This document shows, one piece after another, positions 62,707 to 64,000 of a stretch of 64,000 nucleotides of DNA (the first letter of the stretch is position 1; each line of letters starts with the position of its first letter). The notes beneath the pieces were generated by a model. It ran no database searches, was not told where the DNA came from, and saw only the letters and a list, made by a program, of their open reading frames with translations. The stretch is from assembly GCA_022575985.1 (NCBI GenBank), contig JAKSXM010000272.1, positions 29,157,501 through 29,221,500 of the forward strand, in the 5' to 3' direction. This stretch comes from Anagrus nilaparvatae. Taxonomy: Eukaryota > Arthropoda > Insecta > Hymenoptera > Mymaridae. Both the position numbers and the translations under genes were made by a program.

Positions 62707-63391
62707 AGAAGAACCGTTGTGCCCATAATTTGGCAGCGTTTTTTTTATTAATTTTATTTGTTATTAAAAATGTAAAATTAATTTTACAAATTTAGCGCCA
62801 AAATGTATCTGTTATTTAGTTTATAACATTCAGGTAAGTTAAAAAGAAAGAAAAACTTAATTATAATTTTTTTAATTTTTGTTAAAAGTCTTATTTTAAA
62901 TAGATATTTTTTAATAAAAGCATGATAAAAATTAATATTAAAGCAGCAAAAACAAGATAATAATTTCATGACATTTGTCGTGACAAATACCTTTTCTTGG
63001 ATGTTAAATTACAATTTAATAATATTTACGTGACGCGACAATAACCTGCCTATTGTTACAATAAAGATATCACTTTGTAAACATAAACAAACTTTTAAAA
63101 TAAACCGGTATTTCAACGCGTGTCTTCTACGAAGTAATAAAATACGTATTAAAAATTAATCTTTAACGGTGAATAATATCTAGTGCCTTCATTTCTGTTC
63201 ACGAGGGAGTTGTTCATAATTATTTTAAAATAATTACAGTTGACATAAAATAATTTATTTTTTTTTAATTTATCTGAGCGCACTCTTGTCGACAAATAAA
63301 ATCAAAACAGTGAAAATTTTAAAAAATACAAGCTAAATAGTGAAAAATATTTTAATTTAAAAATTAAGTTTCTGTGACAATTGAAAATATA
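62707..63391 (+). promoter_or_regulatory. upstream region of the second SMYD4-like gene
   Basis: Inverted counterpart of 43797-44520. The segment of about 145 bp ending near 63256 appears identical to 43952-44097. The palindrome TTTGTCGTGACAAA lies at 62974-62987. Homology starts near 62707 and continues through the start codon, so the duplication carried the promoter with it. Confidence 0.7.
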
Positions 63392-64000
63392 ATGGATGCC
63401 CAAACTTATTGCTCTATGCATAAGGAATTCATGAGAATAGAAAGGGATCGACTTATTAATGTATTTGACAAACCGTTCCGAAGTCAAATATCATCATCAG
63501 GAACGATTAGCAAAGACTTCGTTCCCGGTATTAAAAAAAGTTTAGAAAAAGATGCAAAAACGTCAAAACATTTTCGTTCAAAAGGCGGCAAAACGTTTAA
63601 GAAGAAAAAGCATTCGTTAGAAGATCACTTAGATATATGGGAGAATTATTCACAATGCATTGCATGTGCTCCAAATGATTCGTTAGAGTTAGCTGAAGGT
63701 TATTACGCACGAGCAGCATTTTTTTTCCATATTAAAAATTATGAAGAATGTCAAAAAGATTGTATCCGAGGGTCAATATTGAATAAATGCAGTGAAAATT
63801 TAAAGTCAAAATTTGAATGCCTAAAGACACAATGCCGGAGGATGTTTGTAAAGTCAAAATTTGAAAGAAAAGAGGCGCCTGATATAATATTTCCAGAACA
63901 TGAAGTTGAAATTTTGAATAAAAACGATAAAATTCCATGTGCTTCGGATGCTGTTTCCATCGGGTTTAGTGAAGAGTACGGTAGAATGATCGTGGCAACG
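63392..64000 (+). CDS. SMYD4-like protein, second copy (5' part only)
   Basis: The ATG at 63392 opens 203 codons without a stop up to the window end, so the gene continues beyond it. The protein starts MDAQTYCSMHKEFMRIERDR and aligns along its whole length with the minus-strand gene at 41739-43796, at roughly 60% identity by eye. It shares SLEDHLDIW, CAPNDSLELA, the TPR-like GYYARAAFFFHIKNYEE (about 105-121), EVEILNK and the start of the SET domain, SEEYGRMIVAT. The N-terminal 90 residues are the most different, with Lys-rich changes (KTFKKKKHS). Frame is intact, so it is presumably active. MYND and the SET core lie outside the window. It is one arm of an inverted duplication with its paralogue 19.6 kb away. 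Confidence 0.9.
   Translation, partial: MDAQTYCSMHKEFMRIERDRLINVFDKPFRSQISSSGTISKDFVPGIKKSLEKDAKTSKHFRSKGGKTFKKKKHSLEDHLDIWENYSQCIACAPNDSLELAEGYYARAAFFFHIKNYEECQKDCIRGSILNKCSENLKSKFECLKTQCRRMFVKSKFERKEAPDIIFPEHEVEILNKNDKIPCASDAVSIGFSEEYGRMIVAT

Noticed and set aside
1..64000. tRNA, rRNA, CRISPR or prokaryotic operon features
   Set aside because: No cloverleaf, rRNA core or regularly spaced repeats were seen, and all recognisable genes are eukaryotic with GT-AG introns or, for the ABCG gene, insect-like sequence.

Overview
The window is very AT-rich nuclear DNA from an insect. Genes are split by GT-AG introns and sit among many short non-autonomous transposons. The repertoire is an E-protein bHLH factor (daughterless), an ABCG transporter, SET/MYND proteins with TPR-like N-termini, and a nine-exon 7tm_6 odorant receptor. 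This fits a hymenopteran, probably a parasitoid wasp, but the order is inferred from gene style and base composition, not proven. No database search was possible. All exon models were built by reading splice sites and keeping frame.

Layout. 1-6311: AT-rich spacer with a 355-bp terminal-inverted-repeat element and a short repeat on either side of it. 6312-13912 (+): daughterless, 13 or so exons, with two pairs of duplicated exons, one for the amphipathic helix of the activation region and one for the DNA-contacting basic region. 13913-21459: 3' flank and spacer with ATT microsatellites. 21460-23286 (-): an ABCG half-transporter with an uninterrupted coding exon. 23287-41738: an 18-kb stretch without recognisable genes, holding several inverted-repeat elements, among them a hairpin with 188-bp arms that match perfectly. 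41739-43796 (-): a SMYD4-like SET/MYND gene of five exons. 43797-48705: spacer. 48706-50640 (-): a broken, transposon-type coding relic. 51655-55613 (+): an intact odorant receptor whose introns hold four small transposons, followed 43 bp after its stop by a 1.38-kb foldback element. 57036-62706: repeat-rich spacer with a miRNA-like hairpin. 63392-64000 (+): the first 203 codons of a second SMYD4-like gene, which runs off the window.

The two SMYD4-like genes lie head to head about 19.6 kb apart as an inverted duplication. Their upstream DNA is far more alike than their coding DNA. The strongest leads are the double exon duplications in daughterless, the conserved upstream block of the SMYD4-like pair, the perfect hairpin, and the load of small transposons confined to the introns and 3' side of an intact receptor gene. 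I saw no CRISPR array, rRNA, tRNA or bacterial-type operon.
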